From the NCBI RefSeq assembly GCF_040958095.1, contig NC_091193.1, positions 20,493,147 to 20,557,146 on the forward strand: a stretch of 64,000 nt of DNA, in the 5' to 3' direction. Shown in pieces: positions 34,901-63,569 of this stretch; within the stretch, counting starts at the first letter, position 1; each line of letters starts with the position of its first letter. A program made the translations under genes and the position numbers. Source of the stretch: Procambarus clarkii (taxonomy: Eukaryota > Arthropoda > Malacostraca > Decapoda > Cambaridae). The notes below the pieces were generated by a model, which was not told the DNA's origin, searched no databases, and saw nothing but the letters and a program-made list of their open reading frames with translations.

Positions 34901-35220
34901 TCAGGATAAGGATTTGGATTGGGACGGGGGATGGAATGGTGCCCAACCACTTGGACGGTCGGGGATTGAACACCGACCTGCATGAAGCGAGACCGTTGCT
35001 CTACCGTCCAGCCCAAGTGGGTGGGTAGTTGAAGGAAGAGAATGTGTGGGATAGTGAGTCACACTGGTGAGACGAGACGTCATGGCGTTACTCACTGGTT
35101 CCTCTGACAGAGCAGGCGGTCCAGGTGTTGTTTTTGAGAGCATCGCTGTTTTTGAGGACCTTGTAGGACACCAGAAGCTCGGTCAGGTCTCTCTCATCCA
35201 CCTGGGTCGATGTGCTTGTA
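19865..35220 (-). CDS. protease gene B, contig-1 copy (8 exons, two disrupted)
   Basis: Exons in transcription order: 35096-35220, 34426-34470, 33832-34117, 32627-32759, 22343-22478, 21047-21165, 20284-20370 and about 19865-19984. The same exons are at 59067-43844 in contig 2. The first two CUB exons exist only in contig 2 (60622-60722 and 62978-63069), because contig 1 ends at 36000. In this copy exon 20284-20370 carries an extra base near its start and lacks one near its end, so the GDSGGP motif is out of frame. The last exon has lost its acceptor (TTGCATGG in place of TTGCAGG) and has further indels. Both are intact in contig 2, so these look like sequence errors, not pseudogenisation. Confidence 0.8.
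20040..20230. repeat. two (AT)n tracts flanking joined SINE ends
   Basis: Two AT tracts (20065-20105 and 20177-20222) enclose ACTGAAAACTCACACCCCAG joined to …TTTTCAGTTGCATATGTCCT. These are the two ends of the 260-bp SINE found at 22611-23490, with the interior missing. Duplicate at 44040-44200. Confidence 0.65.
20284..20370 (-). CDS. protease gene B catalytic-serine exon, frame broken in this copy
   Basis: Compared with 44260-44346, this copy has GCAACGTC for GCACGTC and GGTACAGG for GGTACCAGG. The catalytic motif survives at DNA level but is read out of frame between the two changes. Use the contig-2 copy. Confidence 0.75.
20484..20975. repeat. fold-back element copy interrupted by a SINE fragment
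   Basis: It starts GACGCATTCATTAA and shares GGTTAGGTGTTTAGGTTCTG and TTACAGCGTTGTGGTTCGAA with the complete element at 21432-22013. It is interrupted near 20830-20880 by the reverse complement of the GGTGGCTTAATCTT SINE end, and it ends in GAGGACACAGCCCGTCCTCA. Duplicate at 44459-44950. Confidence 0.6.
21047..21165 (-). CDS. protease gene B exon (pre-serine segment), copy 1
   Basis: The acceptor is ggttgtgcag and the donor GTGAGT on the minus strand. It encodes [20 protein letters not shown] and then [19 protein letters not shown]. It is intact here and at 45022-45140, enters in phase 1 and leaves in phase 0, as exon 10 of gene A does. Confidence 0.82.
21432..22013. repeat. fold-back (long terminal inverted repeat) element
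   Basis: The left arm (from GACGTATTCATC…) and right arm (ending …GACGAATGCGTCTT) are inverted copies over roughly 250 bp. Both contain GGTTAGGTGTTTAGGTTCTR and its complement, and TTTACAGCGTTGTGGTTCGA against GCGAATCGCAACTCTGTAAA. The short centre is near 21700-21750. There is no transposase frame, so it is a non-autonomous MITE/fold-back element. Duplicate at 45407-45988. Confidence 0.7.
22343..22478 (-). CDS. protease gene B catalytic-aspartate exon, copy 1
   Basis: It encodes [18 protein letters not shown]…[14 protein letters not shown] with the catalytic Asp. The acceptor is ggtcacag and the donor GTGAGT. The exon is 136 nt, the length of the matching exon of gene A. It is identical in contig 2 (46318-46453). 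Confidence 0.88.
22611..23490 (-). repeat. tRNA-derived SINE: 260-bp tandem array plus inverted copy
   Basis: The unit starts at 22611, 22871 and 23131 (period 260 bp); the third is truncated near 23290. An inverted copy then runs to about 23490, forming a large hairpin. On the minus strand each unit has an A-box (GGTCAAGTGGATTAAGGCG) and a B-box (ATGGGTTCGAGTCACTT) like a tRNA-Leu-type gene. It is therefore a SINE and not a functional tRNA. The junction repeats CCGGCACTCGGATAGTAAGA twice. Duplicate at 46586-47463. Confidence 0.85.
23488..23579. repeat. (TA)n microsatellite at the 3' end of Penelope copy 1
   Basis: A long TA tract between the SINE and the 3' terminus of the minus-strand Penelope element. 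The tract length differs in contig 2 (47463-47556). Confidence 0.95.
23580..26094 (-). mobile_element. Penelope-like retroelement, 5'-truncated
   Basis: Reverse transcriptase and GIY-YIG endonuclease coding sequence runs from about 26092 down to the stop at 23987. It is followed by a 3' region with two direct copies of ACATTTGAGTGAGGTGGGAA and a pseudo-LTR (23580-23739). Visible motifs are [30 protein letters not shown] and [14 protein letters not shown]. The first ~115 residues found in the plus-strand copy are missing; the first ~19 codons of the open frame are antisense pseudo-LTR of that neighbour. Relative to that copy it has Gln-Asn where the other has Lys-Val-Thr-Thr-Lys-Asp-Thr. Duplicate at 47557-50072, with an extra C near 49834 that breaks the frame. 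Confidence 0.9.
26110..28575 (+). CDS. Penelope-like reverse transcriptase/GIY-YIG endonuclease
   Basis: A single frame of 821 codons encodes the replication protein of a Penelope-like element: an RNA-templated polymerase related to telomerase reverse transcriptase, joined to a DNA-nicking GIY-YIG nuclease. The N-terminal ~115 residues are basic and helical. RT motifs include [56 protein letters not shown] and the catalytic YVDD at residue 492. The C-terminal domain has a CPLGDC zinc-ligand pair and [15 protein letters not shown] near residue 724, with catalytic Tyr and Arg. No frame break was seen, so it may be a young, possibly active copy. The start codon is uncertain. The contig-2 copy (50089-52530) has at least eight single-base indels. 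Confidence 0.93.
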   Translation: MNFGEVIFYLPPTVKHNVRKIEKIRVRIINLTFSVIFNKICLQERLLPKYTNVKVHDPAARNQAFTIKYRQDLIRDQIYKAENEIKDKKTQLLHATNEWRNSNIDHSIRTRIEQHLDILTDQHHLSTETRIIKKLTTLYGGPMAIPRPRDGFLNLAGINLTEDQVTLLNLGINCHVMSRPSEMARKVELEILLDDIFDLETQKKVTTKDTLQAELIAEGGKNRGNYRSTILSPELRAAAKSLRENKEIVVRRGDKSPIYVILKKDEYLAKMNIILSDQTKFQRVTKDTTAELKAKVNKLIETVNAKKSGLHLPKIIGEYKPGYAYGNVKTHKPGNPLRPIISQIPTPTYRLAKRLNGLLTPYVPCAFSLKSPKEFVDLLRGARATGIRASLDVESLFTNVPVDETIGMIADRVYRDPACTPLDMPESILRKLLQACTKEAPFLSPDGHMYKQVDGVAMGSPLGVLFANFYMGTIEQKVLVDMNLKPAIYCRYVDDIFTQVPDVRHLQELKEAFEQSSVLRFTYETEKDGKLPFLDVTVMEKGGGFHTAVYTKETNIGMCLNANSDCPDRYKRSVVNAYVDRALSHSSEWKQVDEELCRVRQVLVNNGFSNGFIEDIIRRKVKSHATSEETTNTTPIPPIRLFYRNFFSTAHKTEERVLKDIVNRNVIPTDKNQRIQLTIYYKTRKTASLLMRNSPDTKQNALKETNVVYAFKCPLGDCKLQKTQYIGKTTTSLSRRLTMHKQQGSIKEHIISSHNQTIAREILVNNTEIIDRYSDSRRLDVCEALHIKKSTPAINSQLLHNYILPTSRLRSNIEASRNMDQ
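28775..28827 (+). ncRNA. hammerhead-like ribozyme motif in Penelope pseudo-LTR junction
   Basis: Stem I is AGTCT (28775-28779) pairing with AGACT (28823-28827). Stem III is ACGCG/CGCGT around a 7-nt loop (28805-28821), preceded by the core GAA (28802-28804). The predicted cleavage is after C28822, exactly where the element repeat begins. The other core strand is TTGAAAA where a hammerhead has CTGANGA, so C3 and G8 are replaced. Stem II would be a weak GTAA/TTAC. The same motif is at 23739-23785 on the minus strand. Hammerhead motifs are known in Penelope-like elements; this one may be degenerate and inactive. Confidence 0.5.
28960..29065. repeat. (TA)n tract and single arm of the 13.5-kb palindrome family
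   Basis: A TA tract (28960-28992) is followed by GTGTCAGACCACGGAGGAAG…AATTTCCTTAAGTACTTTCG, one arm of the foldback found at 13545-13700. Duplicate at 52930-53035. Confidence 0.75.
29240..29710 (+). pseudogene. decayed Tigger/pogo-type transposase N-terminal fragment
   Basis: Residues [20 protein letters not shown] followed by [20 protein letters not shown] resemble the first helix-turn-helix of Tigger/Jerky (CENP-B-like) proteins, which start KR…T-x-E-x-KL and continue Y…S-T-V…I…K…I. After stops, [15 protein letters not shown] (29640 on) resembles the FxxSxGWLxxFxxRH of the second CENP-B HTH. No DDE catalytic region follows. The assignment rests on my recall of the family pattern. Duplicate at 53209-53680. 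Confidence 0.45.
29958..32052 (-). mobile_element. ORF1-only LINE-type element with 11-bp target-site duplication
   Basis: AATAGATATTC occurs on both sides (29947-29957 and 32053-32063). On the minus strand the element begins GGAGTTGCGTGGTGACC and ends in (AAG)4, a microsatellite tail typical of LINEs. Between lies one long ORF1-type frame and no reverse transcriptase. In this copy the frame is split by indels near 30735 (run of C) and 30822. The contig-2 copy at 53927-56023 is uninterrupted. Confidence 0.8.
30209..31916 (-). pseudogene. LINE ORF1 protein (gag-like), frameshifted in this copy
   Basis: The N-terminal two-thirds (ATG at 31916) is read in frame to about 30830: an RRM-like segment, the zinc knuckle [14 protein letters not shown] near 31394 and a Pro/Val/Ala-rich tail. 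The C-terminal part (30739-30209) is in another frame because of two single-base differences from the contig-2 copy. The break is probably a sequencing error. Confidence 0.75.
32413..32640 (-). repeat. 19-bp minisatellite (12 units) carrying a splice donor
   Basis: Twelve units of the type CGTACCTGGGTGACGTGGT run from 32413 to 32640, with a higher-order period of four units (76 bp; units 3-6 equal units 7-10). On the minus strand nearly every unit contains CAG|GTACGA, the same sequence as the donor of protease gene B exon 32627-32759, whose last bases form the first unit. No stop occurs in the exon's reading frame across the array. Duplicate at 56384-56611. Confidence 0.93.
32627..32759 (-). 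CDS. protease gene B exon (between His and Asp), copy 1
   Basis: The acceptor is gtgttcttcag and the donor CAG|GTACGA. It encodes [20 protein letters not shown]…[14 protein letters not shown], enters in phase 2 and leaves in phase 0. Its 3' end is the founder of the adjoining minisatellite. Identical at 56598-56730. Confidence 0.87.
33066..33282 (+). repeat. interspersed repeat, second member
   Basis: Same family and orientation as 9523-9741, including TTTGTCTTTGCAACA, GTCCAA-x-CAATAGTGCC and GTCCTCATCGTTACTATAAG. It lies in an intron of gene B. Duplicate at 57034-57252. Confidence 0.7.
33832..34117 (-). CDS. protease gene B exon: propeptide, activation site, catalytic histidine, copy 1
   Basis: The acceptor is ccctcactag and the donor GT|GTGAGT; it enters in phase 1 and leaves in phase 2. 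It encodes a Cys-Gly start, a ~46-residue Pro/Arg-rich propeptide, the activation site [17 protein letters not shown] and [20 protein letters not shown]. The intact copy 2 is 57802-58087. Confidence 0.92.
34308..34405. repeat. 33-bp minisatellite beside the linker exon
   Basis: Units alternate between GATGCCCCTGAGAAGTAT and GATGCCCCAGAGAGT. On the minus strand they begin about 20 bp after the donor of exon 34426-34470 and stay open in that exon's frame as [11 protein letters not shown] repeats until a stop at 34250. Duplicate at 58278-58375. Confidence 0.85.
34426..34470 (-). CDS. protease gene B linker exon, copy 1
   Basis: A 45-nt exon with acceptor cttttctcag and donor GTGAGT, phase 1 on both sides. 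It encodes [14 protein letters not shown] and is the counterpart of the poly-glycine exon 7000-7095 of gene A. Copy 2: 58396-58440. Confidence 0.78.
34840..35035 (-). repeat. tRNA-derived SINE
   Basis: Minus-strand GGACGGTAGAGCAACGG and GTCGGTGTTCAATCCCCGAC form A- and B-box-like sequences. Same family as 1495-1690, with the same downstream ATCCTTATCCTGA-CCCTT. Duplicate at 58810-59000. Confidence 0.65.
35096..35220 (-). CDS. protease gene B CUB exon, copy 1
   Basis: The acceptor is gttactgcag and the donor GTGAGT; it enters in phase 2 and leaves in phase 1. It encodes [20 protein letters not shown] then [20 protein letters not shown], the counterpart of gene A exon 5. Identical at 59067-59191. 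Confidence 0.82.
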
Positions 35221-36000
35221 CTGCAGTAACTGTAATATAGGGAGGCACCTGGCCTTGAAGCAGTCTGGAGGAACTAGCTCTTTGCATCAGTATAATAACC
35301 TAAGTGTAGTTACCTAAGAGAAGCCACGCTCTGCGTATTAGTGGCTTTATATAATTTCCAAATCTGTACCGACGAATACTCCACTATGTCATGTTCCACA
35401 TGCATTTTATTAAATCTATTTAGCGTAGTTACAGGAAGAGATATAAGCTCGTAGTGTCCCAAACACTTCAGCCTCTTCTAATTTATTCCATCTGGCCGCA
35501 AAAGCGTATTTTCTTGTGATTACATCAACCGGCGCATGTTTCCGCATGTTGGGATAGCTGTGACCTCGTGTTCTCTATGTTATGGGGTCCAACAGGTCCT
35601 TTATCACCCTCGGCGATACTAATCATTATTTTATACGTGATCATACTACCTATTTTTTCCTCCGTCTTCCATTTTTGGCATGCATTGCGGTTCCAGTAAA
35701 TAATAATAATAATATTCATAAAATATGAATAAGAACACATTATGGAAATATATTTGAGCGCTACAGCAGTTACATATTAAATGAAGCCATAATACTCAAA
35801 GCGTTTAAACCTGGAGGCCATTTTGGCGGATAAATGAATTGATAATAATTTATTGTGAATTTATGAACCTCTTAAGAGCAGTGTACTGAAACATTTTTGG
35901 CATCACCACAATAGGCTAGTATATCCATAAACCACACACGTGATACCGTGCTCTGACGTGCAAGTCGCATTAGAGAACGGGTGGCTCTATTTTTGTAGTG
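35221..36000. other. intron of protease gene B up to the contig end
   Basis: No gene or recognised element. The sequence stops at 36000 in ordinary, non-repetitive DNA that continues uninterrupted at 59972 in the other copy. Confidence 0.6.
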
Positions 36001-36500
36001 NNNNNNNNNNNNNNNNNNNNNNNNNNNNNNNNNNNNNNNNNNNNNNNNNNNNNNNNNNNNNNNNNNNNNNNNNNNNNNNNNNNNNNNNNNNNNNNNNNNN
36101 NNNNNNNNNNNNNNNNNNNNNNNNNNNNNNNNNNNNNNNNNNNNNNNNNNNNNNNNNNNNNNNNNNNNNNNNNNNNNNNNNNNNNNNNNNNNNNNNNNNN
36201 NNNNNNNNNNNNNNNNNNNNNNNNNNNNNNNNNNNNNNNNNNNNNNNNNNNNNNNNNNNNNNNNNNNNNNNNNNNNNNNNNNNNNNNNNNNNNNNNNNNN
36301 NNNNNNNNNNNNNNNNNNNNNNNNNNNNNNNNNNNNNNNNNNNNNNNNNNNNNNNNNNNNNNNNNNNNNNNNNNNNNNNNNNNNNNNNNNNNNNNNNNNN
36401 NNNNNNNNNNNNNNNNNNNNNNNNNNNNNNNNNNNNNNNNNNNNNNNNNNNNNNNNNNNNNNNNNNNNNNNNNNNNNNNNNNNNNNNNNNNNNNNNNNNN
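36001..36500. other. assembly gap of exactly 500 N
   Basis: A round-number gap of unknown true size, inserted by scaffolding. Because the flanking contigs overlap, the true gap is negative. Confidence 0.99.
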
Positions 36501-36831
<331 letters not shown>

Positions 36832-37484
36832 AAACTGCAAGCAAGAGCTGTTAACCTCCCTCAGCTCATCTGAAGCCTACCCGTTGAGAATAATTTTTCA
36901 TGAGGTTATTATTTTAAAGTAACTAACTATCATATAAAAAACAGGTGTCTAGTGAAACCACAAGCAAGAGCTGGTATCTATATCTCTTTCTCTCTCTCTC
37001 TGTCAAGATAAAAATTAGCATTCATGACACATTAGCGGCGGGTCTTAATACGTGCACATCATCTGGGTCAGAGGAACTTTTCGCTAGAATATACAAGTCT
37101 TAGCGCCTCGTGACCAAATTCTCACAAGTCAAGCCTGGCCTCGGGCCGGGCTTGGGGAGTAGAAGAACTCCTGAACCCCATCAACCAGGTATCGTGACTC
37201 TTGCGTTAACGGCAACACTCAGCATGTCATTACCACGAGGCCAGATCAAACCGTTCTCAGGCAAGTTTCATTCCATTCAGCGTCCGATCCCAAAGTCGCA
37301 TTCCTTAATTTTAACATGCTGTTCATTCAAAATGGGATTTGTTTTCAAATATAAATTAATATTATTATATATTAGCATATTTTGCATATTTAGGCCTAAA
37401 GGCTTTCTGGAGTTACCTTCTTTCTTATATTTCCTTTCCTTCGCCTTTTCTTGGTGGTCAGGTGATTTGAAGGAGATTTTAGCC

Positions 37485-37531
<47 letters not shown>

Positions 37532-37865
37532 TATGACAATGTCAGACCACGGAGGAAAAATGAAACAAGAATTTCCTTAAGTACTTTCGTTTAATACATC
37601 TTCAGAAGGATTTTCGTATTAATATACGAAAGTACTTAAGGAAATTCCTGTTTCATTTTTCCTCCGTGGTCTGCCATTGTCACATTTTTAATCACGTGTT
37701 TATTTTCGTGATATACACACATATATTATACCATACAAAAGCCAAATATACTATAAAGATATATTTTTTGCAGGGATATTCATGCGTGGTTAATATATAC
37801 TATACAAAAGCCACTGTACAAACACCTTAAGTTTCACCTTAAATCTCATACCTCTCTCATGTCAG

Positions 37866-38698
37866 GTATGTGCTGCTTCTCCTGGTAAAGACGCGTGTCA
37901 GGGGGACTCTGGAGGCCCGCTGGTGATGCTCAACGGAGGAATCTGGTACCAAGTGAGTTCCAATTCTTTACCCTTCTCCTTCCCTCTATTCTTCCTTCTT
38001 TCTTCTTCTTCACTCTATCTTTCATTAGCTTTACCTCTTCTTTACTCTCCCTTCTCTTCTCTTCCTCATTCTCTCCATTTATGCAATTGTCTCTATATAC
38101 AATTTTAACAGGAGAACGGGTTGCATTTTCTACCACGCTCATTGAACCTTTCTCTCATTTCCCAGTTGCTCCGTTTTCTTTCATTTCAAACTCTCTCAGT
38201 CTGCTCTTTAAACACACCCGAGGCCTTGTTTCTCATTACCCAGGCGAGGATGTTCGTGAGGTCACCCAACCAGTTACTGGCCAGACCTAACGGCGCTTCA
38301 CTCTTGGTTTGGTATTGGGCCGCAAGCCTAATTCCAAACATACATGTATTAATAATAAATTATCTTACAACATGAATTATTGAAAGGCATTAATTGAGGG
38401 GTTAACACTTTCTATACGACATATTTTCGTTAGTTGTGGCTACGGTTTTGAATCTTGGTCACTATCCTCAATTTGTAAGTAAATATAAGTAAATATAACT
38501 ACATATGTGAATACAGTATCATTGTGTGTACCCGCGTCCACCAGGCGTGTACAAAGTGGGTAACAGGCTTCCGTTTCGTCAGGTGGGAGTGGTGAGCTAC
38601 GGCATTGGGTGTGCTAAGGCCGAGTTCCCGGCGTCTACACTCGCGTGTCTTCCTACGTCCCCTGGATCGTCGAGCAGGCCACCTCCTCCTCCTGCTAG
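37866..38698 (+). pseudogene. protease gene A last two exons, contig-2 duplicate
   Basis: Exon 37866-37952 is identical to 13880-13966 (GDSGGP intact). Exon 38583-38698 lacks one C of CCCC in GAGTTCCCCGGC, so its frame shifts after Glu-Phe and the natural stop is missed. No exons 1-10 exist upstream because the contig starts at 36501. This is an assembly duplicate, not a separate gene. Confidence 0.85.
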
Positions 38699-41233
38699 CC
38701 TCTTCCGTGCTGGCCCGGTGGAACCATCCCATGCTCCCATGGTGCTCCCGTGCCTTCTGATCCGCCCTTCTGTCAGTCTTTGTGGTCCTTGTGAGGCTCT
38801 GATCACCCGTCTTCTTCCTGCGCTTCCTGGGGATAGCCCTGCGTTTCCTGCGGCATTCTTGCGTATCCTGAGATAGTCCTGCGTATCCTAGAGGTAGCCC
38901 CCCTCGCGTCCCGGGGGTAGACCTGCGTATCTTGGTGGTAAGCCTGTACTGATTGTTGCCCTGAAGACCAGTGGTATACGAATTGAGGAAGAATATTTTA
39001 ATCATTACATAATCCTTTGTCATTCGACATGGTCATAACGAGAAACGTTATTTGCAGAGCACCGATAGCGTAAGAAACGTTAGTGCATCATTAACGGTCT
39101 TGTTCCATAGAGGTGTAGTGGTGGGCTGGCTATGATTAACTCTGTATAAGCGATTGACAGCGTTAATTGTTGTAATTTTGTAGAGTATGCAATAAAGACG
39201 GCGTGTATAGTCAACGATTTGTTGAGAATCACAGTAAGGTGATGAAGGCTCATTATTCCAGTACACCTGTTGTGTTATCCTAGGCCCATCGATACTCTAA
39301 AGTGCGGGAATAGATCTTAAATTCAAGCTTTTAACTTGATATAATCTTATGCTCGCTGGTTGTCAAGTTCGGGAATTCTCACTAACTGACCTTGGGACCC
39401 ATGAATTATCATGACCCATGATATATGAATATTACTTCATATATCCCCCAATGGTCACTATGTTTTATCAGTGACCATCTTGCTCCACTATACGTCATTA
39501 TGAAACTCCAATAACCACGGTGGTTTCCCATGGTCGGGGACAGGAAGCGTTAGTCTTATCGAGGTTTCCCTTGGCCAACAACCGACCTTCTACAGGGTGC
39601 AGCCCACAACAGTTGCCTAACTCCCAGGTACCTATAAGGCACTAGGTAGACAGGGGAATCAGATTAAAGAAAAAGTACACAAACCTGTGTGGGGACGAAC
39701 CCGGGATACGTTGGTCGAGTTTCGACTGCGCTGACAATTGCCAATTTGAATATTCCTCTTGGAACACGTATAGTCACGCCTCATGTAACTTATATACATG
39801 TGGTCATTAAGCTTTCCTTTTATTTTTTTATATTTCTGGTCTACGAATTTAATGTTTTCCTCGCAGAATTTCGGTTTACAATACGGGTTTTATAATGTAA
39901 TATGAGCCTATTGTATTAGGCTCCGGAATTCTGACAATATACATTTTACGAAGTGTGTGTTTGTGTGGGCGATTAAATATGTGTATGTATATATGTATAC
40001 GTATGTACATGTACATGTATGCATGAGTATGTGTACATGTATATATAACATTAATAGTTTTGTAACTAGCGTCAAAAGATTATTATTTGCTTAGCTAAAC
40101 GAACTAGAGGGTTCAGTTCCTGAACCGATTATGTACCTCTGTATTCCTTTACACCACCGCCCACGGGATGGGTATGGGGTGCATAATAATGAAAGAAATT
40201 GAAATTGCTGAAACGAGTAATCGTCCGGAAAATGATGGAAACCAAATGTTCAAAGCTGGCAAATCCAGCCACTAGAACCTGAAATGTATTTATAAGTATG
40301 AATTATTCCTTTATTTGTTATTTATTATGTTGTTAATAGTTTGTGTAAGATTCTTCTCTGAACATCAATTGTCCCAAGTGCCGTATCGTCTGTCTGTCTC
40401 AAGCTAGGCTTTATCTCCCTCAATTGACGATATTTCATTTTTGTGTATTCTTAATTTATTTAATCGTCTGTAGATGCTCAGTGTAGGCCCTCAGACATAA
40501 TTAAAATCCTGCTACACTAAGGAACAAAAATGAAATGTAAACTGTATATAGATTAAAGGATGATCAAACAAGGATAAGAGATAAAGACTGAGAAACACAT
40601 CTCTTGAGTAAGTCTGAGTGCCTGATACTGGAGTAGGTCTACCTGTGGTGAAGTAAACCAAGAGTAGCCTTAAGAACGCGTGAAATACATTACTATGGAA
40701 AGTCTGTTCAGTGTTTGTCTATCCGTATAATTAGTCGAAGCTTGATGGTTTGACTAATAGATGTTAAGGACATTAAGCCTTTACTTTCTAATCTATGAGT
40801 ATTCCCCTTATCTTGAAGAAAGTTCACAATGTATGTAAACTCAGTTTATATATACATAAATACACCTCTTTGTGTATAAAGCTGTGACTACAGACGGATG
40901 GTGTAATTGGTCGTATGGTTGTGTATTTATTAGGAAACATCTCGTCTAAGTTCATTATAAGCTGTGTCTGTTAAATTGTCTCTAATTCGCTGTTGAAATA
41001 AATGTTTAGGGTCAAAGTCATATTATTATTACATATTACAAGGGACATATTACAAATGTGCGATGTTATTTATATGATGTTTAGCGCTGCTGCCATTTTG
41101 AACTATTCAGTGTGTAAGATAATGAATTTGATTTATGTAATACATTATTGGGTCTAATATTATCGTGTGCTAACCTTAGCGCTTTCTATTTATTTAATAA
41201 TTGCTTTACCTTGTTCATGATTGATTTGCATGG

Positions 41234-41308
<75 letters not shown>

Positions 41309-42788
41309 AGTAATGTTTCATTTAGTATATATAACATTTTATAATATTACTATTTTTTATAGGCTAATGCCTATCTGCGACATGAAAATGGATTACGGTA
41401 TAATGATATTGTGTGTACGAATATATGGAAGTACTTATGTTTACAATGTTTCTTAATTCAGCATTAAGTTATGTACCCAGATACCATCTTTTAAAACTTT
41501 AAACAAATGTTGAACTTTAGACAAATGCTCACTTTTGTAACATACTGTAGATAAGGTACTTCTGGAGTGTCCTTACGAGAACCACAAGGCTTTGCCTACG
41601 TGGAATATGTACAGATTGGAATATAGGTTTATCCTCAAAACATTATTGCTGTTAAGGACATCAGTAAGAATAGTGTCAGTATCTTTATTGAGAAGTTTTA
41701 AAGATCACTAATTTACATCATCTGTGTTATAAAGTTTTATTACGTAAATTATATAATAAGAGATTGTGTTGATAAGCATTAATAATATAAACTTTACACC
41801 AAATAATACTACAGCTGAACACATTTATTATGAATGCAACACAACCAAGACTGTCAATCAGTTAAACACTATTTACAAATACAGTATGAATGCCAGAGGA
41901 CCATTTGCAGCTACACAAATAAATAAATAAATAAAATATACACACATGAGTATAGCAACAAACTTTAACATCACAAGCACTAGAGAGTGAACCACTCGAA
42001 GAGTTTCCAACATTCCAAGATTATATTGGATAAATATTTATTAAAAAAGTATAAAAAAATTTTATACAACTGGATTAGAGTTAAAGCATTAACCAACTAT
42101 AGCGCCGCATTGTACAACACAATGATTCCCAGATTGAGAGACTCACAAAGATGTGACTTAGTAGCCTAATAGAGGTGTGAAAATGTGTGTGATCTGTTTG
42201 GCTAGAATGTTTGCAGAAAACTAACTTAGCGAAGGACAGCTGGAGAAGACTAGCTTACTTAGCGAAGAACAGCTGCAGAAGACTAGCTTACTTAGTAAAG
42301 GACAGCTGAAGGATACCAACCTACTTTGCGAACGACAACTGGAGAAGACTAGCCTACATAGGGAACCTATGTAGGCTAGCCTACACTTTCCAAACATTTG
42401 TAGTGCCTATGCATCGCGGGTTGATCAAGAAAATAGTCAAACACCAGTAATAAAATTACGAGAACAAAGTTCTGTTAGCATTACGATGTACAACTTAGAA
42501 GAGATACGAGGACGGGAATGAAGGAACTGACCCAGTCATTTGAACCTTCGGGGAACAAACTCTGGCCTTGTAAGATAGAAGACCGACGATCTACCGACCA
42601 ATCCAAGCTGGGATTTGAAGGCAGAGTGAAAACCCGGTGCACAACCACTAGGACAAGGGTAATACATATATTTATTATCTTCGCATTAGAAAAACAATTA
42701 TTCCGTTTCTTTCGCAACAACATAACTCGAAAGTTTGGGCGCCTAACTTCTGTTCAGAAGTTCCAGGATCGATCGAGGTTTGACTAGT

Positions 42789-42837
<49 letters not shown>

Positions 42838-42839
42838 CT

Positions 42840-43320
42840 AGCTAAACACAGATGCCGAAGAAATATAAGAAAATTCACCTTCGCAAATAGAGTGGTAGAC
42901 GGTTGGAACAAGTTGAGTGAGAAGGTGGTGGAGGCCAAGACCGTCAGTAGTTTCAAAGCGTTATATGACAAAGAGTGCTGGGAAGACGGGACACCACGAG
43001 CGTAGCTCTCATCCTGTAACTACACTTAGGTAATTACACACTCCTTACGACCCTGGAGGGCAGAAGAGTAAGGGGAGACATGATTACAACCTACAAAATC
43101 CTCAGGGAATCGACTGGGTAAACAAGGATAAACTATTTAACACTGGTGGTACGCGAAAAAGGGGACACAGGTGGAAACTGAGTACCCACATGAGCCACAG
43201 GGACATTATAAGGAACTTTTTCAGTGTCAGAGTAGTTAACGGATGGAATGCATTAGGCAGTGATGTGGTGGAGGCAGACTCCATACAGTTTCAAATGCAA
43301 ATATGGTAGAGCCCAGTAGG
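42840..43320 (+). pseudogene. LINE ORF2 C-terminal fragments, copy 2
   Basis: Same as 18870-19330, but the first fragment is continuous to its stop at 43005, reading FANRVVDGWNKLSEKVVEAK and on to KECWEDGTPRA. Confidence 0.6.
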
Positions 43321-43843
43321 CTCAGGAACCTGTACACCAGTTGACTGACAGTTAAGAGGCGGGACTAAAGAGCCAGAGCTCAACCCCCGCAAGCACAACT
43401 AGGTGAGTACACACACACACACGTTGAAAAATGTCAACAACAAAGATGGCTGCTACCACAGGGGAGGTAGCGGCCTCCACTTATTCATGCCCGTGCCACC
43501 TTTTGGGTGGCTTAATCTTTATCAATCAATCTCACTCCCGGTACATCCAGTTACAGCCGCGCTTCTATGCCAGGTAAGTCCACTACGGGCTTACCATAGC
43601 CCGTGGTACTTGCAACTTTTTGTTCCCAGTAGCCGAATCTAAAATAACAACCTTGATAATGGTCCAGGACGGACCGAAACGTCGTCGTCGTCTCCTCATT
43701 TTCTGGTGTGTGGTTTGGTCTTCATGTCTTCCGTCACGTTATTGTGACTCATCGTCTGCCTATGGGATTGATTGTCCATGGAGTCTTTTTCCCACTTGTT
43801 TCTCGGTTGTTATCGACCTGGAATCAACGACGATAACGTTGAT

Positions 43844-63069
<19,226 letters not shown>

Positions 63070-63106
63070 CTGTAAGGCGCGAAACGTCAGTTGTGAAGGA
63101 TGGGCG

Positions 63107-63322
63107 CGTGGTACAGTAAGGACACGTAGTAAAGTCATGTGGTACAGTAATGTCAGGTGATAAAGTCATGTGGTACAGTAATGTCAGGTGATAAAGTCAT
63201 GTGGTACAGTAATGTCAGGTGATAAAGTCATGTGGTACAGTAATGTCAGGTGATAAAGTCATGTGGTACAGTAATGTCAGGTGATAAAGTCATGTGGTAC
63301 AGTAACGTCCCGTGATAAAGCC
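63107..63322. repeat. 31-bp minisatellite
   Basis: About six and a half units of AAAGTCATGTGGTACAGTAA-TGTCAGGTGAT. The array starts ~38 bp from the acceptor of gene B exon 62978-63069, inside its upstream intron. Confidence 0.93.
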
Positions 63323-63347
63323 ACTAACCCCCCTCCCGCCCCACAGT

Positions 63348-63569
63348 ATCGACACCTCAGGAAGTGTTCGGTCATATCTGAGGACCAACGCCCTGGTCAG
63401 GACAGATGAAGCCATGCTCAGCAGATTGGTCTCAGTCATCACCTTTGGCCAGTACCGGGGCTTCAGGAGCCAGTGTACTTCCCTCTGGGTTCTCGGTGAG
63501 GACAGACGCAGGAGCCGAACACGGCTCTTTGGACGACTAGACACAGTTTTGCTGCCTTACAGCAAATAA
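63348..63569 (+). other. possible exon of an unidentified gene
   Basis: A strong plus-strand acceptor (CCCTCCCGCCCCACAG) is followed by an open frame, IDTSGSVRSYLRTNALVRTD through GQYRGFRSQCTSLWVLGED, to TAA at 63567. A GT donor also lies at 63494. The opposite strand is open too, so strand and reality are uncertain. No family recognised, and its phase does not fit gene B's missing exon. Confidence 0.3.

Noticed and set aside
63290-63544. Minus-strand frame as the missing pro-region exon of gene B
   Set aside because: Its only possible donor leaves in phase 2 while exon 62978-63069 needs phase 1, and the sequence does not resemble gene A exon 2.
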